60,940 bases of DNA from the NCBI GenBank assembly GCA_017509245.1, contig JAFWQC010000110.1, forward strand, positions 1-60,940, in the 5' to 3' direction. The notes beneath the pieces were generated by a model. The model saw only the letters and a list, made by a program, of their open reading frames with translations, had not been told where the DNA came from and did not search any database. The DNA is from Clostridiales bacterium. Lineage in GTDB: Bacteria; Bacillota; Clostridia; Saccharofermentanales; Saccharofermentanaceae. The translations under genes and the position numbers were made by a program. The first letter of the stretch is position 1; each line of letters begins with the position of its first letter. Of this stretch, positions 35,546 through 45,965 are shown piece after piece.

Positions 35546-37549
35546 TTATTTTGTTTTCTTTGCTTTAGTGTCAGCCTTCTTCGGAGCACCAGCTTTATTT
35601 GCTGTTGCCTTGGCGGGCTTCTTTGCCTCTGTCTTTACCGCCTTCTTAGCCTTCTTGGCCTTCTTAACGGGATCCTTGACCTTCATGAAGTAGATGCCTG
35701 CCAAAGGAGGAAGGTTGATCTTTACGTGGTAAGGCTTGCCGTTAAGCGGCTCGTCGATCGCTTCAAAGCAGCCGTCAGGATCAGTAGCAGTCGGATAACC
35801 CGAACCGCCGTGATTCATGTCGTCAGTGTTGAATACGATCTTATATGTTCCGAGCTCATAGACAGGCATCTCATAGCCTTCGAGAGGCTGCGGAACCATG
35901 TTGAGAGCAACATAGATGTCATTGAGCTTTGGATCCGGACACGCTCTCTTATAGATGAATACGTTATTCTTCGTATCATCGGCAGCGATCCACTCAAAGC
36001 CTGACCATGTATGGTCATCAGCCCAGAGCTGGGGATGCTCTACATAGAAGCGGTTAAGATCGCTGTTGAAATTCTGCAGGAGCCTGTGTGATTCATAATC
36101 AAGCAGGAACCATTCGAGCTGCTCATAGAAACGCCATTCGATAAACTGACCGAACTCAGCGCCCATGAAATTGAGCTTTCCGCCCGGATGGCTGATCTGA
36201 TAGAGCATCATGGTACGAAGTGACGCGAACTTTCTCCATATATCACCGGGCATCTTATCGATCAGTGAATGCTTTCCGTGAACGACCTCATCGTGCGAAA
36301 GGCTCAGAATGTAATTCTCGGAGAATGCATACATCATCGAGAAGCAGAATTCGTCGTGATGCCATGCCCTTGCATATGAATCCGTCGAAAAATAATCCAG
36401 CGTATCGTGCATCCAGCCCATGTTCCACTTGTGCGTAAAGCCCAGTCCGCCGTACTCGACGGGATGCGATACCTTCGGCCATGCAGTGGATTCTTCAGCA
36501 ATGAGCATTGCGTGAGGATAATTCTTGCGGATGGTGGAATTGAGCTTCTTGAAGAAATCAATCGCCTCAAGATTCTCGTTGCCGCCGAACTTGTTAGGCA
36601 GATACTGCTGTCTTCCGTAATCCCTGTAAAGCATTGAGGATACGGCATCAACACGGATTCCGTCGAGATGGAATTCATCGATCCAGAATACCGCATTGGA
36701 GATAAGGAACGAGACTACCTCGTTCTTGGAATAATCGAAAACATAAGTGCCCCACTCCCTGTGCTCACCGATCCTCGGATCAGCATACTCGTAGCAAGGC
36801 GTGCCGTCGAATCTTACAAGACCTTCCATATTCTTCGGGAAGTGAGCAGGAACCCAGTCAAGGATAACGGATATGCCGTTCTGGTGAAGGACATCGACCA
36901 TGAACTTGAAGTCAGCCGGTGTTCCGAATCTGGATGTAACGGCATAGTAACCGGTTACCTGATAGCCCCAGGAATCATCCAGCGGGTGCTCCAGGATAGG
37001 CATGAGCTCGACATGTGTATAGTGCATCTTCCTGCAGTAATCGGCAAGGTCGATTGCAAGCTCCCTGTATGTGAAGAAATTACCGTCAGGATGTCTTCTC
37101 CATGAGCCCAGATGGATCTCATAGATGTTGATCGGCTTGGGAGCCAACGCATCAGTGCGGTTCTTCACGAACTCATCGTCATTCCAGATATAATCATCCG
37201 GATCGTATATGATCGAAGCGTTGTTCGGTCTTGTCTCGAAATGTCTTGCGAAAGGATCGCCCTTCTCATATATACGGTTATCCGCGCCGATAACCCTGTA
37301 TTTATAACGGTCCCACTGCTGTGCATCAGGAACCTTCTGCTCCCAGATGCCGGTCTTTCCCAGCATAAACATCCGGCAGTCATTGGGATCCCAGTCATTG
37401 AAATCACCCATGACGCTGACCATTCTTGCATTAGGAGCCCAGACGCGGAAGATAAATCCCTTGCCGTTCTCATCCTCATAAGGGTGAGCGCCGAGGAACT
37501 TATAACTCATATAGTTCTCGCCTTTGTTGAATAGATAAGCGGCATCCAT
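35546..37549 (-). CDS. glgB: Glycogen branching enzyme with a Lys/Ala-rich tail
   Basis: Creates alpha-1,6 branches in glycogen. The 667-residue GH13 protein has a CBM48 N domain (FRVWAPNARMVSVMGDFNDW) and the motifs DWVPAHF (I), GIRVDAVSSMLYRDY (II, nucleophile Asp), AEESTAWP (III) and LSHDE (IV). The usual C domain follows. The last 44 residues (624-667) are Lys/Ala-rich and resemble the glgA tail. It is first in the operon, with its own promoter. An ATG at 37510 has a closer ribosome binding site and may be the real start, giving 654 residues. Confidence 0.96.
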   Translation of the reverse strand: MDAAYLFNKGENYMSYKFLGAHPYEDENGKGFIFRVWAPNARMVSVMGDFNDWDPNDCRMFMLGKTGIWEQKVPDAQQWDRYKYRVIGADNRIYEKGDPFARHFETRPNNASIIYDPDDYIWNDDEFVKNRTDALAPKPINIYEIHLGSWRRHPDGNFFTYRELAIDLADYCRKMHYTHVELMPILEHPLDDSWGYQVTGYYAVTSRFGTPADFKFMVDVLHQNGISVILDWVPAHFPKNMEGLVRFDGTPCYEYADPRIGEHREWGTYVFDYSKNEVVSFLISNAVFWIDEFHLDGIRVDAVSSMLYRDYGRQQYLPNKFGGNENLEAIDFFKKLNSTIRKNYPHAMLIAEESTAWPKVSHPVEYGGLGFTHKWNMGWMHDTLDYFSTDSYARAWHHDEFCFSMMYAFSENYILSLSHDEVVHGKHSLIDKMPGDIWRKFASLRTMMLYQISHPGGKLNFMGAEFGQFIEWRFYEQLEWFLLDYESHRLLQNFNSDLNRFYVEHPQLWADDHTWSGFEWIAADDTKNNVFIYKRACPDPKLNDIYVALNMVPQPLEGYEMPVYELGTYKIVFNTDDMNHGGSGYPTATDPDGCFEAIDEPLNGKPYHVKINLPPLAGIYFMKVKDPVKKAKKAKKAVKTEAKKPAKATANKAGAPKKADTKAKKTK

Positions 37550-37636
37550 AGATGTTGCCTTACCTCCCTGTCGTTTTATGCCGGTGCCGTAAATACGCGC
37601 ACTAACAACCAGGGCTAAATGCCCTTAATAACAGAT

Positions 37637-37665
37637 ATTATAAACTAAATTAGAGAATTATCCAA
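37637..37665 (-). promoter_or_regulatory. Sigma-A promoter of the glycogen operon
   Basis: TTGGAT (37660-37665) and TATAAT (37637-37642) on the minus strand with 17 bases between, about 90 bases before glgB. It lies past the stop of the GGDEF gene, so glgBCDA can be transcribed on its own. Confidence 0.75.
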
Positions 37666-37753
37666 CCAAAAATACAAAAACTAACATTTTTTCGGCTTAT
37701 GTTTTGTGCAAAATTTACATAATGCCGCACAATTATCGAGATAGAGAAAAAGA

Positions 37754-39676
37754 TTAAGAGTTGCGGTGAGCCTTATGCTGCTTTTTCTCGATATACATCG
37801 CCGCATCAGCTTCTTTGAGGCAGTCTTCGAAAACCTTATGAGCATCTCCTTCATAAGAATCTTCAGGGAACACTATGTGGACACCGGAACTCACAACGAC
37901 CTTGTATGGCTTATCGTCCAACGCAGTCTTTTGAGCGATTATCTCTCTTACTCTGGTGACAAATTCCGAAGCCTTCTCATATGTGTAATTCTTTGCAATG
38001 ACGATAAACTCGTCGCCGCCCGATCTCGCACAGATCTCATTGCCGTTTACAGCCCTCGACATTGCATAAGCAATAGTCTTAAGGCCGTAGTCACCTTCGT
38101 TATGTCCGTAGTTATCGTTTATGACCTTAAGGTCGTCCATGTCAAATGCCATTACTGCAAGACCGGTATTGTTACTAATGCACTCATCAAAGAACTCTCT
38201 GAAAAACTCCTCGAGGCCGCGGCGGTTATAGAGCTCAGTAAGCATATCCCTGTTATAAAGGAATCCGAGCCTTGAGACAGACAGTTCAAGGTCTCTCTGG
38301 ATGCGCCGGATCTCAAGGAGCACACCCAAATCTACAAACCACGACTGAACAGCCTTCTGCTCGCGGAATTCGATATCAGGAGTTACGATCAGGTAACCCA
38401 TATAGTACTGAAGATGATGCAGAGCGAAAATGTAATAAGGATTGGGATCTTCGAGCATATCAGCAGGAAGGATATCCTTCTTCCTGAAGGTCTGGTACGG
38501 AACATCCTTATCACCGCGATATCCCGTAACAACTGTCATCTCCTCATCAGTTGTGCGGAAATCATCATCAACGATGCGCTGCTTGTCCCAGCCGGGCGCC
38601 AGGCATAAGAGCATATCCTTAAAGCCGGTATCGGTTCTCGCATTGTCGCTTACGGCCTTAAAGCATTCTTCGAGTGTTTTGGCATCAGACAATGTAAGCA
38701 TCAGATTTGTTGTCGACTGCGCAATTCCCGTAGAGTAATCAAGCCTCTTGGTATAGAACATCCTGAAGTCTTCAACGTTATCAACAGTCTTGGCTTTGCA
38801 TCCGCAGGACTGATTGCAGATGAGATCGCCTTCCAAAAGAATGTTTTCTGTAAACTTCTCTCCTTCAAATATCCTGAGCATTGTCCCTACAGCCCGATAA
38901 CCGAACTTATAAAAGGACTGGGTTGCAGTGGTAACAGTCGGAAATCCGCTTGTTGCTTCGGCAACGCCATCATACCCTGTAACGATAAGATCTTCAGGAA
39001 CCCTTATGTCTCTGGCCTTGCAGGCATTGATGAGACCTATCGCGGAATAGTCATTGGCGCAGACAACGGCATCAGGGAACTCCTTGCCGCGCTTATGGCA
39101 GTGCTCAAGAATATAATCCAGAGCTGCTTCACCGCAGTCGTACCAGAGATTGCTGTAATAGATCTTTTCCTCATCAAACGGGATCTTATATCTTTCCAGC
39201 ACGGTACGGTATGCGTCTATACGGTCAAAAGAAAAATTGTGGAGCTTATCCCCTGCGACATGATACACATCCCTGCACCCGTGGAATCTGACCACATGAT
39301 CAACAACCTTGGCAAAAGTGGCTTTATCATCGCATGTGATGCTCAGATGTTCTTCATCTATCATGCCGATATTGATAACGGGAATATCATTTTCTGACAG
39401 GATCTCCTTCAGATGATTCTTGATGACTTCGCTGAAATATGTGCTTATCTTGATAACACCGTCAAAATCTTTAAGGTTTGGAATGTCGAAAGATACGCAG
39501 TCACCTTCATCGTATTTGGAAAACTTACCATAGTTCCTGCTGCTGTATGAATCGCCGAAGCTTGCAAAGAATATAAGCTTAACGCCATACCATCTCGCAG
39601 CGTCCGTCAGGCCCTTCTGCATCTGCCCGGACATCTGCTCGTATACATGTGATGTAAATACAGCTATCTTCTTCAT
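37754..39676 (-). CDS. Cytosolic LacI-type sugar-sensor diguanylate cyclase
   Basis: A 640-residue fusion. Residues 1-290 look like the periplasmic-binding-protein-like ligand domain of LacI regulators (AVVCANDYSAIGLINACKAR, IVTGYDGV). There is no DNA-binding domain, signal peptide or membrane helix. A middle region of about 150 residues with no clear family follows. A GGDEF domain carries the intact SGGDEF motif at about 552-557 and FDMDDLKVINDNYGHNEGD. The RxxD product-inhibition site is missing. It should make cyclic di-GMP in response to a soluble ligand. It lies directly upstream of the glycogen operon on the same strand, so the ligand may be a sugar, which is inference. Confidence 0.87.
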   Translation of the reverse strand: MKKIAVFTSHVYEQMSGQMQKGLTDAARWYGVKLIFFASFGDSYSSRNYGKFSKYDEGDCVSFDIPNLKDFDGVIKISTYFSEVIKNHLKEILSENDIPVINIGMIDEEHLSITCDDKATFAKVVDHVVRFHGCRDVYHVAGDKLHNFSFDRIDAYRTVLERYKIPFDEEKIYYSNLWYDCGEAALDYILEHCHKRGKEFPDAVVCANDYSAIGLINACKARDIRVPEDLIVTGYDGVAEATSGFPTVTTATQSFYKFGYRAVGTMLRIFEGEKFTENILLEGDLICNQSCGCKAKTVDNVEDFRMFYTKRLDYSTGIAQSTTNLMLTLSDAKTLEECFKAVSDNARTDTGFKDMLLCLAPGWDKQRIVDDDFRTTDEEMTVVTGYRGDKDVPYQTFRKKDILPADMLEDPNPYYIFALHHLQYYMGYLIVTPDIEFREQKAVQSWFVDLGVLLEIRRIQRDLELSVSRLGFLYNRDMLTELYNRRGLEEFFREFFDECISNNTGLAVMAFDMDDLKVINDNYGHNEGDYGLKTIAYAMSRAVNGNEICARSGGDEFIVIAKNYTYEKASEFVTRVREIIAQKTALDDKPYKVVVSSGVHIVFPEDSYEGDAHKVFEDCLKEADAAMYIEKKQHKAHRNS

Positions 39677-39891
39677 ATGATCCCTTAATCTCCATATTGA
39701 TTCAGATTGCCGATCACCCTTTATAAGTTAAATTATAATTTCTAATTTACGGTCAAAGATTAACTGCGTGTGAATTTTCTTTAATATTATTTATTGTTTT
39801 CCTGTTATCCGCCAGACATATCCTCAGAACATTCCCTGCCGGAGCTCTGAAGTGTTATTCTATTCGCATCAAATTATAAGGGGAAAATAAA

Positions 39892-40431
39892 ATGAAATAT
39901 TTCGTAGCATCAGATATCCATGGTGATTCTTACTGGGCACAGCGCATCGTTGACGCGTTCATCGAGAGCAAAGCTGACAAGCTCATATTGCTTGGCGACA
40001 CCCTCTATCACGGACCAAGGAACGACCTCCCGGCACACCACGCACCTAAAAAGGTCATAGAGATCCTCAACAACATCGCAGATAAGATCATTGCAGTAAG
40101 AGGCAACTGCGACACTGAAGTTGACCAGATGGTATTAAAGTTCCCTCTGATGGCTGACTATATCTATCTTGTCGATGAAGGCCAGGTTTTCTTCGTAACG
40201 CACGGCCACATCTATAACCCGTATAACCTGCCTTCCATAATGCCTCAGGGCGCCACTCTCCTCATGGGTCATTCCCATGTGGCTGAAGATGAGGAACTCG
40301 AGTCACCTGACGGTTGGAAGTACCGTTATCTCAACCCCGGCTCACCTTCCCTCCCTAAAGAAGATTCCGTTCCTTCCTACATAATCATCGAGAACGGCAA
40401 GGCTGAATTAATACAGTTTAAAGATCAATAA
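39892..40431 (+). CDS. yfcE: YfcE-family metallophosphodiesterase
   Basis: A 179-residue calcineurin-like phosphoesterase. All metal-binding motifs are present: SDIHGD, GDTLYHG, RGNCD, VTHGH and GHSHV. The N-terminal MKYFVASDIHG and PRNDLPAHHAPKKV segments match E. coli YfcE closely. It splits phosphodiesters in vitro in that species; the natural substrate is unknown. The site AAGGGG precedes the ATG. It is divergent from the GGDEF gene and ends at a two-way terminator. Confidence 0.93.
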   Translation: MKYFVASDIHGDSYWAQRIVDAFIESKADKLILLGDTLYHGPRNDLPAHHAPKKVIEILNNIADKIIAVRGNCDTEVDQMVLKFPLMADYIYLVDEGQVFFVTHGHIYNPYNLPSIMPQGATLLMGHSHVAEDEELESPDGWKYRYLNPGSPSLPKEDSVPSYIIIENGKAELIQFKDQ

Positions 40432-40484
40432 TCTTCAGGTTATAAAACTCAGGAATCGGAAACTGAAGGTTTATTTGTATTAAA

Positions 40485-40516
40485 AAACTCCCCCGGTACG
40501 CTGTCCGGAGGAGTTT
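40485..40516. terminator. Bidirectional terminator between yfcE and the surface protein gene
   Basis: AAACTCCCCCGG (40485-40496) pairs with CCGGAGGAGTTT (40505-40516), one mismatch. T tracts follow on both strands. Confidence 0.85.
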
Positions 40517-40522
40517 AGTTTT

Positions 40523-43500
40523 TTATCTTCTTCTGAATCCTTTTCTCTTCATTACGACAAGAAAGACCACAATCGCAATGATTACAAGTAATGCAATTAT
40601 TGAACCGACAAATAACGGAGTGTTCGTGTAGAATCTTACGAACAGATTCTTTGTTACGTAGAAGTTGCCGACCTCAACCTCATGCTTGTTGCCTGCAGCG
40701 TCTGTCGCAACGATCTTAACCTTGTGAGAACCAGCGGATGCGTCAGTAATGTCAAATGTAAACTCACCTGTTCCTGAAACTATAGCAGCAAGTTCTTCTT
40801 CAGTCCATGACTTATACGGGGTGTCGTAATCGTCAAGATATACGTCTACGCCGTCAATCATCAGGTTATCAGAGATCAGCACCTTGGCAGTAAAGCGGTC
40901 AGTAGCGTAGGTTGTACCGTCCTTAAGGTTGGATACAACAATATCAGGAACAGTATTATCCACACCAAACTGAAGAGCAGCGCCATCTATATCAAGCGTG
41001 TTCTCTGATACATTTCCGGCTTCATCCACAGAGGAAATACAGATTGAGTAAACACCGTCATCATTGAAATTATCTGAATGGATAACATATGTATATTCGG
41101 TCAACTCACCGCTTCCGCCGGTCTGCTTTACGTCATAATCAACACCGCCGGTAAGGACAACAGGAGTACCATTCTTATAGAGTGTAACCTCTGACTCTAC
41201 CAGGTTGTTAGGGTTGACCTCAGAAACAACTATATCAACAGGATCCTTCATATACTTACCGTTGATAGCTTTAGTTGCATCACTCATATCGAATGTGGAA
41301 CCGAATCTGTTAACCGTGAATGTAACTTTCTGTGTTGATTCATTACCGGCAAGGTCAACGACTTTAACATCAAGTGTATAAATATCATCGTTATCCTTTG
41401 TCTTGTCAAAGTTCTTAAATTCGAACTTATTGCCGTTAGTTACAGGAGTGCTGGTTCCGTCAGGCGTCAGCTTTCCTCTGTTGGCACCTGAGAATGTAAT
41501 AGTTACAAGATCAGGAGAATAATTCGTATCAGAATAGAGAATCTGAACAGCAAGATCACCGCTGTTAGCTGAATTGTCTTTTACACCGGTAATAGTAAGC
41601 TTCGGAGCCGTAGTATCGATATAGAATGTCTGTTCAGCAAAGTCAGCCGAATTGTTGCCTGCTTTGTCCTTAGCAGAGATACTGAATACATACTTTCCGT
41701 CTTTGTTGTAATTAATTGTTGCCGTGTGTGTATCGCCGTTCGATGTCCACTTGCTGACAGAAGGTGCACCAATTGCCGCACCATCGTCTGTAGCCTTGAT
41801 CGAGATGTTAACCCTGTCAGCGCTGAAATTGCGGTCTACAATGGTAACAGTTGCTGTTCTCGTATTCTTGTAATAGTTGGTGTTGGCAGCTTTATTGTTG
41901 TCATAACTTACGGTAATACGGGGCTTTGTAGTGTCGATCTTTACAGCACCGGAATCCGTACGGATGATCCTGATATTTCCCGCGTTATCAACAGCTTCGA
42001 TCTGAACGATTACATTATTGCTGTTGAACTTATCAGCATTAACAACGAGCGTTCCTGTCCAGCTGTGGGCTATCTTATGATCATCTAATGTTGCACCGGA
42101 TATACCGGTCCCCTTAGAAACATCAAGCAGTGTACCCTGCTCTTTCGCACCGGTATCAGTGGTATAGATAGTATATTTAACCTCTTTAAGGCCTGAGTAA
42201 TATCCGTCAGGATCACGCTCATCACCGATGAATGCAGGATCTGCTATTGTCAGTTTTGCTGAGACATTACCGGTATAGAATCCATCAGAATTTGCCTGTG
42301 AAAGAAGAATATCGATATCAGGAGCATGTTTCTCGCCATCAGATCCTACGTTATAAATAACAATACCGGTTGAATTGGCATAAGAAACATTCGATGCATT
42401 GTCAATCGCTCTGAAATAAACGATAAACTTCTTAGTCTCCGAGACAGTGATTCCGGCGCCATCATCATAATCTATCCATTTACCGTTATCGATAGAAAAA
42501 CCAGAGGCATTATCAACAATTTGATACTGCAATGCATAAACACCGCTGGCATCGCAGTCAGCGCCCAGGGTAATATTTACAGCATCTTTATAGTAAGCAT
42601 CAAAAGTAACAAAATTGCCGCCTAATACAGATTCGCCGTTGACTTTAACAAAAAGATCTGTCGGCGCTGTCGTATCAACTGTAAACTCTTCTGGTGCTTT
42701 TGTACCGTTCGCGAAAACAATACCATCATTAAGATTGCCTGCTTTATCTGTGCAGGTTATGTCCAACGTATAATTATTTTCGTCATTAAAATTCAAATAA
42801 GCAACATAAGTATCGCCGTTTTTTGTCCAGTTATCCACAGAATAACTGCCATTTGAGTTTGCGGACCCGTATTTTGTCGTAACAACAACATTGGTATTTT
42901 TCTCATCGAAATTGCTCTCGGTAATAGATATTTCCGCGGTTCTGCCCTGGTTAAAGAATGATTCATTATGCACATCATTATTTGAATAACTTACATTAAT
43001 TACAGGGAGCGTCTTATCAATTACGAACGAATCAGGTGCAACACTATTACCGCAAACCGGCTTGTCTGCCACATTGCCGGAACGGTCAGTGTATTTAACA
43101 TCAAAATCATACCAGCCCTCATCAGCAAAAGTGAGATATATTGTCTGCTTGCTGTCGTCGTACTTAAGACCAAATTTACTGATAAGTTCATTTTTCGAGA
43201 ACGCAACATCGCTTCCATGAGGAGTTACAATGATCTCAACATCTTCAGGGTAATAGTGGTCTTCCCTGATCTGTATAGTAGCTGTCCGGTTATCCTTAAA
43301 ATAGAATATATCTCTGCCGGATCCGTCTTTGAAGGAATTGGCGGAATTATTATCGAAAGAAACATTGATTACCGGCTTTGTATTATCAACAACAACATAA
43401 ACATCGGTTCTGATGATTTCTCCCTCATAAGTGAAAAAACCCGGTACAAGGTTACCGTCATCATCATGAGTTGAAATACAGTTTCCGGCACGGTCATATG

Positions 43501-45859
43501 CCCACACCCTAACTTTTCCCGCAGTTCCGACAGGAACAGAAAATTTACCTGTGATCAGAGCAGTAGAACCAGAAACGCTTCCAGTATTTGTATACGTTGT
43601 AACTGTTCTTATTACTCCATCACCGCAATCATACTCGATCCTGTCAAATCCTGATGCAGCATCCTTAACTGTAACTGTTATATCCCATTCCTTTGCAGCA
43701 AAGAATGTGAAAACGGTGGTAAAAAACTTCTTTAACGGATTTGAATTATCCGGATTTGTAATATCAACAGTAAAATCAGCCGGTGCAGTCTGATCGATCA
43801 AAATACGGCCAACAGTTCCCGCATTACATGTTGCAGGATTACCATCATTATCTGTGCTATAGAAATTGAGAGATCTGCTGTCATAAATTCCGTCTTTATT
43901 TAGCCAATACTCAGAAACGATATTTCCATCAGGATCCTGAAACTTAACATCCGGAGATTTCGGATGAACTCTTACGGGAGCGGTATAGTATCCATTAACC
44001 AGTTTTCCTGTGGGACATTCAATTACCACTTCGGTCGAGACAGAAGTATCCCAGCGCAGAGTAATCATCGTCTGTATTGTTTTTGCCTCGTAATTCCCGC
44101 CGCCGTCAAAAGTTGCATATATGTTTAACGGTCCTTGCGCCTTTTGAGCTTCGCCAGGCTTGAATGTAACTACAACGAATTCATTGCCATTCTCACTCTT
44201 TGAAAAAGTTACACTTTCTATAACATCTTTTTCAGTTCCTTTACCATCCCAGGTAGCGGAAAAATCGCCATAGTGAGCTTTTCCGTTAAGAGGCAAATAA
44301 AAAGATGATTTAGTTGATGTCGTAATAAACTGATATCCGTTATCATTAGCAAACTCAACCGGGTGATCAGGGCATTTTATGGCATAGCCAAATAAAGGAA
44401 CATTAAGACCTACATAATACTCGTTTTCATGAGATTGTATATCTATTCGGAATCTTCCGCCTGCAGCTATGACGGTTACTTCTCCGGCATCTTTATTTAC
44501 ACTTATATATTGTTTGCCTTCCATAATAACATAAGACCAATCTCCGTAATTGCTATCTTCAGCAAAGATCGGATACGTTTTCCCATACTCCAAATTAGTC
44601 CCCAAAACGACTTTACGATCGCCCTTTCCGATGTTCAGCGTATACTTCGCCTCTGTCGAAAAATAATTCTTAGCAGATGCAGTAGCTTTTACTGTCACTG
44701 TTCCGGGCTTCTTAGCAGTTACAATACCTGTCGTAGAGTTAATGCTTGCTATCTCATCCGCATCTTCACCTTCAAGTTCATAAGAAACTGTAACACTGGC
44801 CGGCGGTTCAGGTGTACCATTTACGTTCAAACTATTTTTGGGTAACGTTGCTCCGTATTTCCCCCTTAAAGTCGAATTAGTAAAACTAGCCGACATGGAG
44901 TATTTACCGGAGATTGTATATGTAGCCTTACTCTCTGCATAATTTGCGGTTGCAGGCATAGTGGCAGTAATAGTAACTGTTCCGGCTTTCTTAAAATCAA
45001 CGTCTCCGGTACTCTCATCAACCACAGCAATTTCAGGATTTGATGAAGAGTACACTATGGGCTGAGGGTCAAGATTACTGGAAGCCGGATTCGAAAACTT
45101 CTCATTGCCCGGCACAGCAATATCTGCAGGTTTAGGTATAAGGAAACCAAAGTCTGTTCTCGTGTTTTTAACAATCCTCACCGGAATTGAAGCATATAAT
45201 TCCTCCGAGTTATTATCATAATCATAATATCCTTTAGAATTGATGTAACATTCAATATTGTAATTGCCAACTTCAGTGAAAGAAGGCTCTTTGCCATTCT
45301 CATACGTTATCTCAGCATTATTATCCATAATGTCAAAGAACTCATGCGCATAATGAGGTTTAGAATCATACGCAATATCTATACAATTAATATAATGGTC
45401 TAAATAATTATAATCAGCAAAGTTAGAAGGGGTTAATACGATTGTATAATCATCTTGCCAACCATAAGCCTCCGCGCCTGGCCAAATGTACTCTTCACGT
45501 TCTTCATATCCTGTACCCGGCACCTTTACATTAAGCTTAAATCTAATACTGCGCCAGCCTCTATTTTCTAAATAGTTTTCTAAGTTATACACAACAGTTC
45601 CAGTACTATCAGTTGTCTTTTTACCGTTGTCACGAAAATCATTGTGATAACCATAATTATCATCATCACTATCTAGAACAACCTCTGCACCTTTAATAGG
45701 CTTATTAGTCATTTTATCTATTACATATATTTCATACGGACCATCTCCCTTAACCGCAGAAACCGTTATGGCATTAAATGGTATTAATGTCATAAGCAGT
45801 ACTGTAACAAGAACAGAAGAAATAAAAGTTAAACAAATCTTTTTAGATAAAAATCTCAT
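40523..45859 (-). CDS. Giant membrane-anchored surface protein with Ig-like repeats
   Basis: A 1778-residue secreted protein. It has a signal peptide of about 35 residues, a Cna-B-like start (IYVIDKMTNKPIKGAEVVLD), two bacterial Ig-2-type domains (PGTVTVKATASAKNYFSTEA) and then many Ig-like repeats. Three repeats share the frame PxINVSYxNN, NxRTAxxxIxE and DKAGN (near residues 850-1420). The C terminus has one membrane helix (about 1747-1769) and a basic tail, with no LPxTG motif, so it is held in the membrane rather than sortase-linked. Its distal 5' part looks richer in A and T than its neighbours. A ribosome binding site GGGAG lies before the ATG. Adhesion or glycan binding is likely but not shown. 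Confidence 0.85.
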   Translation of the reverse strand: MRFLSKKICLTFISSVLVTVLLMTLIPFNAITVSAVKGDGPYEIYVIDKMTNKPIKGAEVVLDSDDDNYGYHNDFRDNGKKTTDSTGTVVYNLENYLENRGWRSIRFKLNVKVPGTGYEEREEYIWPGAEAYGWQDDYTIVLTPSNFADYNYLDHYINCIDIAYDSKPHYAHEFFDIMDNNAEITYENGKEPSFTEVGNYNIECYINSKGYYDYDNNSEELYASIPVRIVKNTRTDFGFLIPKPADIAVPGNEKFSNPASSNLDPQPIVYSSSNPEIAVVDESTGDVDFKKAGTVTITATMPATANYAESKATYTISGKYSMSASFTNSTLRGKYGATLPKNSLNVNGTPEPPASVTVSYELEGEDADEIASINSTTGIVTAKKPGTVTVKATASAKNYFSTEAKYTLNIGKGDRKVVLGTNLEYGKTYPIFAEDSNYGDWSYVIMEGKQYISVNKDAGEVTVIAAGGRFRIDIQSHENEYYVGLNVPLFGYAIKCPDHPVEFANDNGYQFITTSTKSSFYLPLNGKAHYGDFSATWDGKGTEKDVIESVTFSKSENGNEFVVVTFKPGEAQKAQGPLNIYATFDGGGNYEAKTIQTMITLRWDTSVSTEVVIECPTGKLVNGYYTAPVRVHPKSPDVKFQDPDGNIVSEYWLNKDGIYDSRSLNFYSTDNDGNPATCNAGTVGRILIDQTAPADFTVDITNPDNSNPLKKFFTTVFTFFAAKEWDITVTVKDAASGFDRIEYDCGDGVIRTVTTYTNTGSVSGSTALITGKFSVPVGTAGKVRVWAYDRAGNCISTHDDDGNLVPGFFTYEGEIIRTDVYVVVDNTKPVINVSFDNNSANSFKDGSGRDIFYFKDNRTATIQIREDHYYPEDVEIIVTPHGSDVAFSKNELISKFGLKYDDSKQTIYLTFADEGWYDFDVKYTDRSGNVADKPVCGNSVAPDSFVIDKTLPVINVSYSNNDVHNESFFNQGRTAEISITESNFDEKNTNVVVTTKYGSANSNGSYSVDNWTKNGDTYVAYLNFNDENNYTLDITCTDKAGNLNDGIVFANGTKAPEEFTVDTTAPTDLFVKVNGESVLGGNFVTFDAYYKDAVNITLGADCDASGVYALQYQIVDNASGFSIDNGKWIDYDDGAGITVSETKKFIVYFRAIDNASNVSYANSTGIVIYNVGSDGEKHAPDIDILLSQANSDGFYTGNVSAKLTIADPAFIGDERDPDGYYSGLKEVKYTIYTTDTGAKEQGTLLDVSKGTGISGATLDDHKIAHSWTGTLVVNADKFNSNNVIVQIEAVDNAGNIRIIRTDSGAVKIDTTKPRITVSYDNNKAANTNYYKNTRTATVTIVDRNFSADRVNISIKATDDGAAIGAPSVSKWTSNGDTHTATINYNKDGKYVFSISAKDKAGNNSADFAEQTFYIDTTAPKLTITGVKDNSANSGDLAVQILYSDTNYSPDLVTITFSGANRGKLTPDGTSTPVTNGNKFEFKNFDKTKDNDDIYTLDVKVVDLAGNESTQKVTFTVNRFGSTFDMSDATKAINGKYMKDPVDIVVSEVNPNNLVESEVTLYKNGTPVVLTGGVDYDVKQTGGSGELTEYTYVIHSDNFNDDGVYSICISSVDEAGNVSENTLDIDGAALQFGVDNTVPDIVVSNLKDGTTYATDRFTAKVLISDNLMIDGVDVYLDDYDTPYKSWTEEELAAIVSGTGEFTFDITDASAGSHKVKIVATDAAGNKHEVEVGNFYVTKNLFVRFYTNTPLFVGSIIALLVIIAIVVFLVVMKRKGFRRR

Positions 45860-45965
45860 ACGCTACTCCCATCCAAACAAATTCTTCTCTATAACATAAT
45901 TTACCATCTTTGTTCTGTTTTTTCCTCATTCTGTTAAAATCTTGCAGAGCAGTCCACACCCAAAG

